From an uncultured Eubacterium sp. (GTDB lineage: Bacteria > Bacillota > Clostridia > Lachnospirales > Lachnospiraceae), in the NCBI GenBank assembly GCA_910577225.1, contig CAJTMV010000010.1, positions 1-64,000 on the forward strand: a stretch of DNA of 64,000 nt. Direction: 5' to 3'. Below the pieces are notes generated by a model, which worked only from the letters and a program-made list of their open reading frames with translations, did no database searches and was not told the origin of the DNA. Shown in pieces: positions 51,762 to 59,834 of the stretch (position 1 is its first letter; each line of letters opens with the position of its first letter). The position numbers and the translations under genes were made by a program.

Positions 51762-52658
51762 ATGGAATATGTATTGCAAACACAATCTCTCACAAAAATC
51801 TACAGCCATGCAAAAGTCGTGGACGCAGTAAGTATGCATGTACAAAAAGGCAGTATTTACGGCTTTATCGGAAAAAACGGCGCCGGAAAAACGACCTTTA
51901 TGCGAATGGCTGCAGGACTTGCGGCCCCAGACGCCGGTTCGATGACGTTGTTTGGTTCCAGTGATCTGGAAAAACAGCGCATCCGTATTGGTACTCTGAT
52001 CGAACATCCCGGCTTTTATCCCGGTATGACCGCATATGACAATCTCGAGACCATACGCATCAGTCTCGGCATCCCCAACCGTAACCGTATCAAAGAACTG
52101 CTCGAACTGACCGGACTTGCGGACACAGCGAAAAAGAAAGCAAAGCATTTTTCCATGGGTATGAAGCAGCGTCTTGGAATAGCGATATCCCTGTTAAGGA
52201 ATCCGGATTTTCTCATTCTGGATGAACCGATCAACGGTCTGGACCCTGCCGGGATTAAGGAAGTGCGCGATTTGCTGCTGCGGCTGAACCGTGAAAAGCA
52301 GATTACGATTCTGATATCCAGCCATATCCTTGGAGAACTCTCCAAAATTGCCACCCACTACGGCATTATTCGAAACGGTTCATTAATTGAAGAATTTGAT
52401 AACCACGAGCTCATGCAGCGCTGCCGCAGATGTCTCAGGCTTACCGTCGATCAGCCGCAGCAGGCTGCCGGTATTTTGGAGCGTACATTAAACATTCACA
52501 ATTATGACGTACCCGAACCTGGTATCCTTCGTATCTTTGAACGGCTGGAAGACAGCGCCTTGATTAACCGGACACTAATTCTAAACGATATCAGTCTGTG
52601 CGAAAGCCGGCTGACCGGACAGGATCTGGAAGGTTATTTTATGGAACTTGTGAACTGA
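51762..52658 (+). CDS. ABC ATPase of a peptide-antibiotic resistance type
   Basis: A 298-residue ATPase of the BcrA/lantibiotic immunity kind: Walker A GFIGKNGAGKTTFMRMAAG (about 35-53), signature HFSMGMKQRLGIAISLL (about 131-147), Walker B FLILDEPINGLDP and H-loop ISSHILGELSKIA. Like BcrA-type proteins it has a C-terminal extension of about 80 residues. It pairs with the permease 27 bases downstream. It is expected to remove peptide antibiotics such as bacitracin or lantibiotics from the membrane; which one is unknown. Confidence 0.93.
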   Translation: MEYVLQTQSLTKIYSHAKVVDAVSMHVQKGSIYGFIGKNGAGKTTFMRMAAGLAAPDAGSMTLFGSSDLEKQRIRIGTLIEHPGFYPGMTAYDNLETIRISLGIPNRNRIKELLELTGLADTAKKKAKHFSMGMKQRLGIAISLLRNPDFLILDEPINGLDPAGIKEVRDLLLRLNREKQITILISSHILGELSKIATHYGIIRNGSLIEEFDNHELMQRCRRCLRLTVDQPQQAAGILERTLNIHNYDVPEPGILRIFERLEDSALINRTLILNDISLCESRLTGQDLEGYFMELVN

Positions 52659-52685
52659 TCATCGTTATTTTAGGAGGAAAAAGAA

Positions 52686-53519
52686 ATGCTTCGTTTATTT
52701 CATGCCGAGCTCTATAAATTAAAAAAAGGAAAGAGCCTTTATGCCTGTGCCATCGTAACCGCGGCCTTCGTATTACTCGTATATGGAATGCTGTTTCTGG
52801 CTGACAATATTCAAAAAGGAAACCTGGAAAACGGGACCGGCGGCGTAATCATATCTGCAGATGGTTCGAATCCGGAGGAAATATCCGGTTCAATCCTGGA
52901 ATCGTTCAGCGTGACAGATATGATGCAGGAAGTCTTTTCCAGCGACTTTCTGGGATGCATCCTCGCCATTTTTGTGTGCATTTTTGTCGTCAGTGAATTT
53001 AACAGCGGCATGCTGAAAAATATTGTCGGAAAAGGCTGCCCGCGCAGCATCATTTATCTGGCCAAACTGTCCGCAGCCGTTCTCGCGTCTTTTTTCATCG
53101 CTCTGACCGGCGTAGCCGCAGCCCTGATTTTTGGGCGGCTGTTTCTCGGCGCTGACACATTTTCAGCAGCTTTTTGGAAACAGCTGCCTGCATATATCGT
53201 TCTGCAGCTTTTTATGACCGCAGCCGCGGCTTCTTTGTTTGCCATGATCAGCGAATGCAGTCGGACGATTGCCGGAGGCATTGCGATCGGAATCTGCTGC
53301 TCCGCATTTTCTGCGCTCCTGTTAAACATCATCGATATGCAGTTTGCCGACAGCAATTTTATCCCTTCCATGCTCTGGCCGCTGACAAGAATGTCCAGTT
53401 TCCCGACAGGCGGAGTTACAATGGGCTACGCCACAGAATCGATCCTGGTCGCATTGTTCTGGATCCTTCTGACAACCGGTTTCGGCGTCTGGCACTTTGT
53501 GAAGACAGATATTAAATAA
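52686..53519 (+). CDS. ABC permease of the resistance module
   Basis: A 277-residue ABC-2-type permease with six helices: one near residues 20-38, a large extracytoplasmic loop (about 40-85), then helices to the end. The text FVVSEFNSGMLKNIVGKGCP is the loop typical of BcrB-like/lantibiotic permeases. AGGAGG precedes ATG. It is followed by the cognate histidine kinase. Confidence 0.9.
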   Translation: MLRLFHAELYKLKKGKSLYACAIVTAAFVLLVYGMLFLADNIQKGNLENGTGGVIISADGSNPEEISGSILESFSVTDMMQEVFSSDFLGCILAIFVCIFVVSEFNSGMLKNIVGKGCPRSIIYLAKLSAAVLASFFIALTGVAAALIFGRLFLGADTFSAAFWKQLPAYIVLQLFMTAAAASLFAMISECSRTIAGGIAIGICCSAFSALLLNIIDMQFADSNFIPSMLWPLTRMSSFPTGGVTMGYATESILVALFWILLTTGFGVWHFVKTDIK

Positions 53520-53575
53520 TTTACGATTCGTTACATACCTAACAATCAAATACTTCTATTCAACAGGAGAATCTC

Positions 53576-54505
53576 ATGGAACTGCTGATTGCCGCAATTA
53601 CTCTGCTGTTGCTGATCGGGACGGGCATACTCGCTGCCCGTCTTGGCTGTTATAAAAAGCAGAACGAACATCTTTTACAGGAACTGGAGCTGGTAAAACA
53701 GGAAGAAACCAATATCCTTTTTACCTGCGTTTCCTCTGTCGGACGGACACAGGATATCGTTTGCGCTTTGAACGAGCTGCTGGAGCGGCACAGACAGATC
53801 AAAGAACGGCTGCTTCGGGAAAACCGCAGTTATCGCCAAAGTATTACAAGTATTTCTCATGATATCCGTACTCCGCTTACTTCTGCCAAAGGATACATGC
53901 AGATGCTGCGCTGCGAAAGCCTTCCGATGCAAAAACGCAGCGAATATGCAAAAATCGTGGAACAGCGGCTGGATACGCTGACCGATATGCTGGACCAGCT
54001 GTTTTTATATACGCGCATCGAGGCTGGCGAGCTGCCTCTGACGATTGAAAAAATCAATCTCACAAATCTGTTTGCAGATACCATTTCCATGTTCTACGAT
54101 GATTTTTTAAGTAAAAACTGCGAACCAGACGTGCAGATCGCACAGACCCCCTGCCACATTCAGGCTGACCGGCAGGCCCTGATCCGGATTGTGGAAAATC
54201 TGTTAAAAAACGCGCTGATTCATGGTACCGGAGACTATGAGCTGTCCCTGATGATCCGGCATTCCTGTGCATGTATGCGGATCGCAAACCGTACCGACAG
54301 CATCGAACCGTCAGACATCGACTATATTTTTGACCGTTTTTATACGACAGACCTTTCCAGAAGCCGCAAGACTACCGGCCTTGGTCTTGCGATCGTCAAA
54401 GAGCTGACACAGCAGATGGGCGGAACGGTCGCCGCAGCTTTGGATGATTCTGTTTTTTCGATTGAAGTATGTTTTTGTTTACTGGCGTCCGATGCAGTCC
54501 ATTAA
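53576..54505 (+). CDS. Sensor histidine kinase of the resistance module
   Basis: A 309-residue kinase with a single N-terminal helix (about 3-22), no extracytoplasmic sensor, a coiled region, the phosphoacceptor H-box ITSISHDIRTPLTSAKGY (about 91-108) and an ATPase domain (LLKNALIHGTGD; GLGLAIVKELTQQMGG). Such intramembrane-sensing kinases often need the adjacent ABC transporter to detect the antibiotic. CAGGAGA precedes ATG. It works with the OmpR-type regulator at the start of the module. Confidence 0.92.
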   Translation: MELLIAAITLLLLIGTGILAARLGCYKKQNEHLLQELELVKQEETNILFTCVSSVGRTQDIVCALNELLERHRQIKERLLRENRSYRQSITSISHDIRTPLTSAKGYMQMLRCESLPMQKRSEYAKIVEQRLDTLTDMLDQLFLYTRIEAGELPLTIEKINLTNLFADTISMFYDDFLSKNCEPDVQIAQTPCHIQADRQALIRIVENLLKNALIHGTGDYELSLMIRHSCACMRIANRTDSIEPSDIDYIFDRFYTTDLSRSRKTTGLGLAIVKELTQQMGGTVAAALDDSVFSIEVCFCLLASDAVH

Positions 54506-54508
54506 AAA

Positions 54509-54544
54509 GTGTAAAGCCTGTCGGTTGTTCCACAGGCTTTACAC
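54509..54544. terminator. Bidirectional-type terminator
   Basis: GTGTAAAGCCTGT (54509-54521) and ACAGGCTTTACAC (54532-54544) pair perfectly over 13 bases. It lies between convergent genes, starting 3 bases after the histidine kinase stop. Confidence 0.75.
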
Positions 54545-54607
54545 TCTGTCCATATGTGACTCTGTCCTATCTCAGTTTCAAAAAGCGTTCTGCAGTTTTA
54601 CCCTGTG

Positions 54608-55399
54608 TTACTCCAGATTCAGATGCTTTTGCACAATCACCCGGCAGATCGTATAATAAACGGCCGTCCAAAAAAGTACCAGCAGACATCCTCCGCCCAT
54701 CGCCCAGACCGCTTCATGCGCGTCAGCGACCGACGTATACACGAAAAATCCAACTGCAACCGCGATCAGAGAAACAATCTGACTCATATAATACAGGCCG
54801 ATTCCCGCCGCAATCCCACACGCCCCTTTGGAACGATGGAACAGCTGTCCGATGGAGCTTCCTGCAAAAAACAGCAGCAGCGCATTCAGGCATCCCAAAA
54901 CAGCCATCACTGCGAAAAACAGAAGAAAGACCGCGTCTGGTATGCGTAATTGTGCAGCTGTGTCTGCCACCGCTATTTTGATCACTTCCATGATCTGTCC
55001 GATCGAAGTCCCGTCTATGACTATTCCAATCGAACAAAAAGATAACAGGCATAAAACGGCGGTCAGAAATAAATACGCAAAAGATACCACAATCTTTACA
55101 TGTAAAATATGCGTTGTTTTCACCGGCAGCGTATGTGTCAGATATCCCTGTTCGGAATACATCGATTTATAAAAACGGAAACAAAGATAAATAAAATTCA
55201 CAATAACGACAACAATCACCGTCATTCCATAAAGCGCGCATGCAATCATAAATATGGATTGAAAAACGCGTGCGTTTGCAAATCTGCTCAGATAGTAAAT
55301 GGCAATCATTAATGTGGTTGCGGCCACAAGCGCCCCATACATTCCCGCGACCACTTTCCCCTGTATTTTCGCTTCGTGTCTGAATAATTTTCCTAACAT
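54608..55399 (-). CDS. Membrane permease of a second GntR-linked ABC module
   Basis: A 263-residue protein with six helices, starting LGKLFRHEAKIQGKVVAG, a form common in Lachnospiraceae ABC modules with YtrA-type regulators. GGGAGG lies 7 bases before ATG, and it overlaps the ATPase gene by 7 bases. It probably forms the membrane part of the exporter. Substrate unknown. Confidence 0.82.
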   Translation of the reverse strand: MLGKLFRHEAKIQGKVVAGMYGALVAATTLMIAIYYLSRFANARVFQSIFMIACALYGMTVIVVVIVNFIYLCFRFYKSMYSEQGYLTHTLPVKTTHILHVKIVVSFAYLFLTAVLCLLSFCSIGIVIDGTSIGQIMEVIKIAVADTAAQLRIPDAVFLLFFAVMAVLGCLNALLLFFAGSSIGQLFHRSKGACGIAAGIGLYYMSQIVSLIAVAVGFFVYTSVADAHEAVWAMGGGCLLVLFWTAVYYTICRVIVQKHLNLE

Positions 55400-56091
55400 C
55401 TGAATACCTCCCTGAAATATGCATCCACCGATTTTCCTTCTTTACTTCGAATATCGTCCACCGACGCATGCTGTACAATGCGTCCGTCCTGGATAAACAC
55501 CACCTCATCCAGTATATTCTCAATATCTGAGATCAGATGCGTCGATATCAGAACCGAAGCCTCCGGCTCATAGTTGGACAGAATCGTGTTTAAAATATAA
55601 TCTCTTGCCGCCGGATCGACACCGGCGATCGGTTCATCCAGCACATACAATTTTGCCTTGCGGCTCATAACGAGTACAAGCTGTACTTTTTCCTTCGTTC
55701 CTTTGGATAAGGTTTTTAACGGATCCTGTACACTGATATTCAGCTTTTTCAGCATATCCAGCGCACGGTCCTGCTCAAAATCCTCATAAAAATCATGAAA
55801 AAACGCTATCACATCCCGAACTCTCTGGTTCATATTCAGATACGTCTGATCCGGCAGATAAGAAATCGATCTCTTGCTGGAAACGCCGATGTTCTCTCCG
55901 CAAAACAAAAGCTCTCCTCCTGACGGTACGAGCAGTCCGTTGATCATCTTTATCAGCGTCGTCTTCCCGCTGCCGTTCGGCCCGAGCACTCCGATAATAT
56001 GACCGCTCTCCAGCTTTAAATCGATCTGTTTTAATACTTCTTTTGTCTTAAAACGTTTTGTCAGTTTTCTACACTCTAATAACGTACTCAT
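55393..56091 (-). CDS. ABC transporter ATP-binding protein
   Basis: A 232-residue ATPase with Walker A GVLGPNGSGKTTLIKMINGL (about 35-54), signature TLSKGTKEKVQLVLVM (about 130-145), Walker B LYVLDEPIAGVDP and H-loop ISTHLISDIENI. It overlaps the GntR gene by 4 bases (ATGA) and the permease by 7, giving a fully coupled three-gene module like that at 48-50 kb. Confidence 0.94.
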   Translation of the reverse strand: MSTLLECRKLTKRFKTKEVLKQIDLKLESGHIIGVLGPNGSGKTTLIKMINGLLVPSGGELLFCGENIGVSSKRSISYLPDQTYLNMNQRVRDVIAFFHDFYEDFEQDRALDMLKKLNISVQDPLKTLSKGTKEKVQLVLVMSRKAKLYVLDEPIAGVDPAARDYILNTILSNYEPEASVLISTHLISDIENILDEVVFIQDGRIVQHASVDDIRSKEGKSVDAYFREVFRC

Positions 56092-56459
56092 ACTTCCTCC
56101 CCTTCCAGAAACTGCTGCATCAGCGACATCATTTCTTCCTTTTCATATCCAAGCTGCTGCATACTTTCCAAAAACAGCTGGATTTTTTCTTTTGCAATCT
56201 CTGTTTTCAACGTCTCTATCATTTTCTGATCCTCCGTAATAAATCGCCCGCTCGTGCGTCTGGAATAGACAAGTCCTGTCCGTTCCAGCTCCGCAAACGC
56301 CCGCTGCATCGTATTCGGATTTACCGCCGCCTCCGCAGCCAGCTCGCGGACAGACGGCAGTTTCCCGCCTGGTTCATACTTCCCACTGATAATATCCATG
56401 CGGATACGCTCTACAATCTGTACGAAAATCGGCCGGTCTGTATCAAGATTCCATGGCAT
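56088..56459 (-). CDS. GntR family regulator (YtrA subfamily)
   Basis: A 123-residue YtrA-type regulator with a winged helix (RPIFVQIVERIRMDIISGKY, then LPSVRELAAEAAVNPNTMQR; about 8-70) and a helical tail. AGGTGAAC precedes ATG. It is the first gene of the ABC module and likely binds the imperfect inverted repeat in the promoter. Confidence 0.92.
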   Translation of the reverse strand: MPWNLDTDRPIFVQIVERIRMDIISGKYEPGGKLPSVRELAAEAAVNPNTMQRAFAELERTGLVYSRRTSGRFITEDQKMIETLKTEIAKEKIQLFLESMQQLGYEKEEMMSLMQQFLEGEEV

Positions 56460-56486
56460 ATGTTCACCTCATTTCTTTTTGTATCT

Positions 56487-56528
56487 CTGTACTAGTTGAA
56501 TAATACACTAATACAACAGAAAAGTCAA
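56487..56528 (-). promoter_or_regulatory. Promoter and likely operator of the GntR/ABC module
   Basis: Minus strand: TTGACT (56523-56528), a 17-base spacer and TATTAT (56500-56505). An imperfect inverted repeat (CTGTACTAG at 56487-56495, CTAATACAACAG at 56508-56519) spans the -10 region. Confidence 0.7.
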
Positions 56529-56540
56529 TACAAAAAATAA

Positions 56541-56570
56541 AAAAGCACTGGATTTTTTTCCAATGCTTTT
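56541..56570 (-). terminator. Terminator after the thi operon
   Basis: AAAAGCACTGG (56541-56551) and CCAATGCTTTT (56560-56570) pair with one mismatch, with A/T-runs on both sides. It can serve the thi genes and, in the opposite sense, separate the GntR module promoter. Confidence 0.8.
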
Positions 56571-56574
56571 TCTC

Positions 56575-56688
56575 TCAACGATATCCGCGATTCACTTTTT
56601 CACGCCAGTCCTCCAAAGTCTCCCGTACGGTCTGTTCCAGGGAAATCTGCGGTATCCATCCCGTTCTCTCATTCCTGTCTGTCTTTCT
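56575..56688 (-). pseudogene. 3' remnant of an NAD-dependent epimerase/dehydratase gene
   Basis: In another frame from thiE, overlapping its last 20 bases, the minus strand reads RTGWIPQISLEQTVRETLED then WREKVNRGYR and stop. This is the typical C-terminal end (TGWxPxIxLEQTLxDTLxxWR) of GDP-mannose 4,6-dehydratase/UDP-sugar epimerase proteins. The remainder is missing, so a deletion seems to have joined thiE to this leftover end. Confidence 0.7.
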
Positions 56689-57277
56689 GTATCTGATATT
56701 GTTTTAGTCTGTTTTGCGTGTCGGTATGACGCATGCAGTCTGACATGATACAGATTCCATATGCGCCAGCCTGTATACATGCGGCGGCATTCTTTGGATG
56801 TATGCCGCCAATCGCATAGACCGGCAGAGCCGATGCCTGACATACTTCCCGCAGGAACTCCAGGCCTCGCGGCTCCACGCCCGGCTTGCAGGCTGTCTCA
56901 AAGACATGTCCGGCAGTCAGATAGGATGCCCCTGCGTTCTGTGCAAGCTGCGCCTGTTCCACACTATGTATGGACGCCCCCAGAATCGCAAACCGGGACT
57001 TTTGCTGCTGCTTCATTGATAATAACAGCGGCAGCGGCAGATGCAGCGCCTTTGCCCCAAGCTGTATGGCAGTTTCCGTATAAGTATGCAGGATACATAA
57101 AACATGGTGATGCGCGCAGATCTCCATAACTCCTGCCGCAAGCTGTTTGTATTCGTCTTGCGGCAGATCTTTTTCTCTGACAATAATTGCTTCCGGCCCT
57201 GCCAGCGCAATCTGTTCGATCTGTGCAAAATAATCCTGCGCGGCCAGATGCCGGTTAGTGATACAGCGTATGTTCAT
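56669..57277 (-). CDS. thiE: Thiamine phosphate synthase (ThiE/TenI-type)
   Basis: A 202-residue TIM-barrel protein: CITNRHL start, VREKDLP (34-40), LHLPLPLL, GASIHSVEQAQLAQNAGASY, then YLTAGHVFETACKPG and PVYAIGGIHPKNAAACIQAG. It joins HMP-PP and thiazole phosphate to thiamine phosphate; the alternative TenI-like aromatising role is possible because the two are hard to separate by eye. TAGGAGA precedes ATG. It ends the thiSGHE cluster, and its last bases overlap an epimerase remnant. Confidence 0.88.
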   Translation of the reverse strand: MNIRCITNRHLAAQDYFAQIEQIALAGPEAIIVREKDLPQDEYKQLAAGVMEICAHHHVLCILHTYTETAIQLGAKALHLPLPLLLSMKQQQKSRFAILGASIHSVEQAQLAQNAGASYLTAGHVFETACKPGVEPRGLEFLREVCQASALPVYAIGGIHPKNAAACIQAGAYGICIMSDCMRHTDTQNRLKQYQIQKDRQE

Positions 57278-57300
57278 GTATGTCTCTCCTAAACCATGTG

Positions 57301-58557
57301 CTATGACACATAAATATAGTCGTTTAATACCGGCTGCAGTCCTTGTACTGCCATATCCCGATACATGTCGTCAAAGCTCCTGTCATCTGAGATTTCAAAC
57401 TGCTCGTCGCCCGTTTCCGCTTCGTCTGTTCCATGATATTTGCTTTCATGATCGCCGATCCCCGTCGATACGCCTGCAGATACTTTGGTCGCCGCGATTT
57501 TTACAATACCGTCTCTGAACTGTTTCTGCTCTCTGGACGATACCGTAATGCCTACATATGGCAAAAAGATCCGATAGGCGCACAGTATCTGGCATAGCTG
57601 CTTTTCCTGCACATCCTGCGGATGAATCCGGCCATTATTAACAATCGGTCTGAGCCTTGGACAAGACAGCGAATATTCCACGTAAGGATATTTTCGCTGC
57701 AGATACCAGACATGCAGCGCGGAAGCCAGCGCGTCCTTACGAAAATCAGACAGCCCCAGCAGCGCGGAGCATGCAACTCCGCGCATCCCGCCCAGAATGG
57801 CCCGCTCCTGTGCCTCAAAGCGATAAGGAAATACGCGTTTATGTCCCATTAAATGCAGCTTTTCATACTGCACCGCGTCATACGTCTCCTGAAAAACCGT
57901 AATATAATCTGCCCCGCATGCATGCAGATAGCGGTAATCCTCGCTGTTTACCGGATATATCTCAAGACCGACATTGCGGAAATATCCGGCTGCCAGTCTG
58001 CAGGCTTCTCCGATATAGGCAATATCGCTCATGCTGTGGCTCTCACCGGTCAGAATCAGAATCTCTTCCATACCAGAATCCGCGATTACCTGCATTTCCT
58101 GCCTGATCTCTTCCATTGTGAGTTTTTTGCGGGAAATATCATTGTAACAGTTAAATCCGCAGTACACGCAATAATTCTCGCAATAATTGGCGATATAAAG
58201 CGGCGTAAACAAATATACCGTATTTCCAAAGTGCCTGCCTGTCTCATATTTGGCCTTTGCCGCCATCTCTTCCAGATGCGGCAGCGCAGCCGGAGACAGC
58301 AGCGCCTTAAAGTCTTCGATCGTACATGTCTCATGCAGCAGCGCCCGCCGCACATCAGCGTCGGTATATGATTCATATGCATAGCTGTTCATCTGACCGA
58401 GCACTTTTTCCATAATATCCGAAGAAATACGCTCCATCCCTTCCATATACTGCATCGCATCCGTCCTTGCAGCCGGATCATTTTCGATCCGATGCTTTTT
58501 CTCCAGCGCCTGCTTCGACAATTTATCTGAATCTACAAAAAACTGATTTTCCGACAA
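57301..58557 (-). CDS. thiH: 2-iminoacetate synthase (radical SAM tyrosine lyase)
   Basis: A 418-residue radical SAM enzyme that splits tyrosine to dehydroglycine (2-iminoacetate) for thiazole synthesis. It has the motif YIANYCENYCVYCGFNC with CX3CX2C (about 119-126), then EILILTGESHSMSD and VYPVNSEDYRYLHACGADYI-like text. The start is TTG 58557, with AAGGAGAA 5-7 bases before it. It lies between thiG and thiE on the minus strand. ThiH implies an anaerobic thiazole route in place of glycine oxidase. Confidence 0.95.
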   Translation of the reverse strand: MSENQFFVDSDKLSKQALEKKHRIENDPAARTDAMQYMEGMERISSDIMEKVLGQMNSYAYESYTDADVRRALLHETCTIEDFKALLSPAALPHLEEMAAKAKYETGRHFGNTVYLFTPLYIANYCENYCVYCGFNCYNDISRKKLTMEEIRQEMQVIADSGMEEILILTGESHSMSDIAYIGEACRLAAGYFRNVGLEIYPVNSEDYRYLHACGADYITVFQETYDAVQYEKLHLMGHKRVFPYRFEAQERAILGGMRGVACSALLGLSDFRKDALASALHVWYLQRKYPYVEYSLSCPRLRPIVNNGRIHPQDVQEKQLCQILCAYRIFLPYVGITVSSREQKQFRDGIVKIAATKVSAGVSTGIGDHESKYHGTDEAETGDEQFEISDDRSFDDMYRDMAVQGLQPVLNDYIYVS

Positions 58558-58604
58558 ATGGTTCTCCTTCTTTCTTTTTATTTTCGTCTCATGTGACGCA
58601 CCCG

Positions 58605-59381
58605 TTAATCCCGTAAAAATCCCGTCAGCGGATCGGACGCGGCGGCGCCCCGCTCCAGCACCCGTCCAATACCGGCCAGATATGCGCTGCGTCCCGCTTC
58701 AATCGCATGCTTGAAGGCTCCTGCCATTACCGGAATATTTCCTGCCGTTGCAATTGCCGTATTTGCCATAATCGCGGCGGCTCCCATTTCCATCGCCTCA
58801 CATGCCTGAGACGGCCGTCCGATGCCTGCGTCTACAATAATCGGCACATCGATCTCATCGATCAAAATCTGTATAAACTCCTTTGTAGTCAGGCCCTTAT
58901 TCGAACCGATCGGCGATGCCAGCGGCATTACGGCAGCGGCTCCCGCCTGTACCAGATCTCTGGCCGTATACAAATCCGGATACATATACGCAAGCACGAC
59001 AAACCCTTCCTTTGCAAGCTGCTCTGTAGCCAGTACCGTCTGTACATTGTCCGGAAGCAGATATTTGCTGTCTTTCATAATTTCTATTTTAACAAAATTA
59101 CCGCAGCCTAACTCCCGTGACATTCTGGCAATCCGAACCGCCTCCTTTGCGTCTCTGGCGCCTGAGGTATTTGGCAGCAGCGTCACTCCTTTTGGAATAT
59201 AGTCCAGAATATTTTCATCTTTCTTCGTATTTGTGCGGCGTACAGCCAGCGTAACGATCTGCGCTCCCGCCTGTTCCACCGCGGCCTGAATCAGCTCCAT
59301 CGAATATTTTCCGGAACCAAGTATAAAGCGGGAAGAAAATTCCCTGCCTCCTAACAAAAACGTGTCTTTTTCTGGTGACAT
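58605..59381 (-). CDS. thiG: Thiazole synthase
   Basis: A 258-residue TIM barrel that builds thiazole phosphate from DXP, 2-iminoacetate and ThiS thiocarboxylate. It has LGGREFSSRFILGSGKYSM (about 6-24), NTSGARDAKEAVRIARMSRE, the Schiff-base region FVKIEIMKDSKYLLPDN and DAGIGRPSQACEAMEMGAAA. AAGGAGT lies before ATG. It is 77 bases after thiS and 47 before thiH. Confidence 0.96.
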   Translation of the reverse strand: MSPEKDTFLLGGREFSSRFILGSGKYSMELIQAAVEQAGAQIVTLAVRRTNTKKDENILDYIPKGVTLLPNTSGARDAKEAVRIARMSRELGCGNFVKIEIMKDSKYLLPDNVQTVLATEQLAKEGFVVLAYMYPDLYTARDLVQAGAAAVMPLASPIGSNKGLTTKEFIQILIDEIDVPIIVDAGIGRPSQACEAMEMGAAAIMANTAIATAGNIPVMAGAFKHAIEAGRSAYLAGIGRVLERGAAASDPLTGFLRD

Positions 59382-59458
59382 TTCTTTACTCCTTTTCTTA
59401 TGCTATCGATGTTTTCCTGTCTGCTCCTGATAAATTTCCCGAAAACTTTGGGCGCTTT

Positions 59459-59653
59459 TCAGCCCCCGCCGACAAAACTCACAATTTCCACTACATCTCC
59501 GTCTTTTAACAGGTAGTCCGCATACCGGCTTTTCGGCACGATCTCTTCGTTACACTCTACCGCAATGCCGTCCGCAGGATAATGATTTTGTGCCAGATAC
59601 TCTTTTAACAGGATTCCTGCTGCCTCTTCGTCATTTCCATTAATTCGAACCAT
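59459..59653 (-). CDS. thiS: Sulfur carrier protein ThiS
   Basis: A 64-residue ubiquitin-like sulfur carrier ending in GGG, the di-Gly end that is adenylated and thiocarboxylated. VPKSRYADYLLKDGDVVEIV is the family core. ATG 59653 has AAAGGAGGAG 5-7 bases upstream; the longer frame to 59674 starts before this site. It is the first gene of thiSGHE. The usual activating enzyme ThiF is not encoded in the cluster. Confidence 0.93.
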   Translation of the reverse strand: MVRINGNDEEAAGILLKEYLAQNHYPADGIAVECNEEIVPKSRYADYLLKDGDVVEIVSFVGGG

Positions 59654-59681
59654 CTTTTCTCCTCCTTTTTTCATTCATAAT

Positions 59682-59733
59682 AAAAAAGCCGCATGAAAGC
59701 ATACACCCGTGGTGGTGTACCCCTTCATGCGGC
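59682..59733 (-). terminator. Leader terminator (attenuator) before thiS
   Basis: GCCGCATGAA (59688-59697) pairs with TTCATGCGGC (59724-59733), with an inner TACACC/GGTGTA stem, followed on the minus strand by TTTTTT (59682-59687). It ends 28 bases before thiS and lies after the thi promoter, so it can control operon entry. It may also stop readthrough from the upstream PBP gene. Confidence 0.8.
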
Positions 59734-59805
59734 AACTGCCTGCACTCTTGTCTGTCTTTATGAAGCTCCTGTTTTTAATCGAAATTATTTTTAGAAGCTG
59801 TATTT

Positions 59806-59834
59806 ATTTTACCGGATCTGAAGCGTTTTGTCAA
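59806..59834 (-). promoter_or_regulatory. Promoter of the thi operon
   Basis: Minus strand: TTGACA (59829-59834), a 17-base spacer and TAAAAT (59806-59811). The -35 box overlaps the stop codon of the PBP gene. The roughly 145-base leader lacks the conserved TPP riboswitch (THI-box) core sequences. Confidence 0.7.

Noticed and set aside
56592..56843. Minus-strand frame of 83 codons inside thiE
   Set aside because: It is out of frame with thiE, and the real remnant in this area is the epimerase tail in a different frame.
59654..59834. TPP riboswitch in front of thiS
   Set aside because: The conserved THI-box core sequences (CTGAGA and the second-stem GATCTGGATAATGCC-type block) are not visible in the leader.
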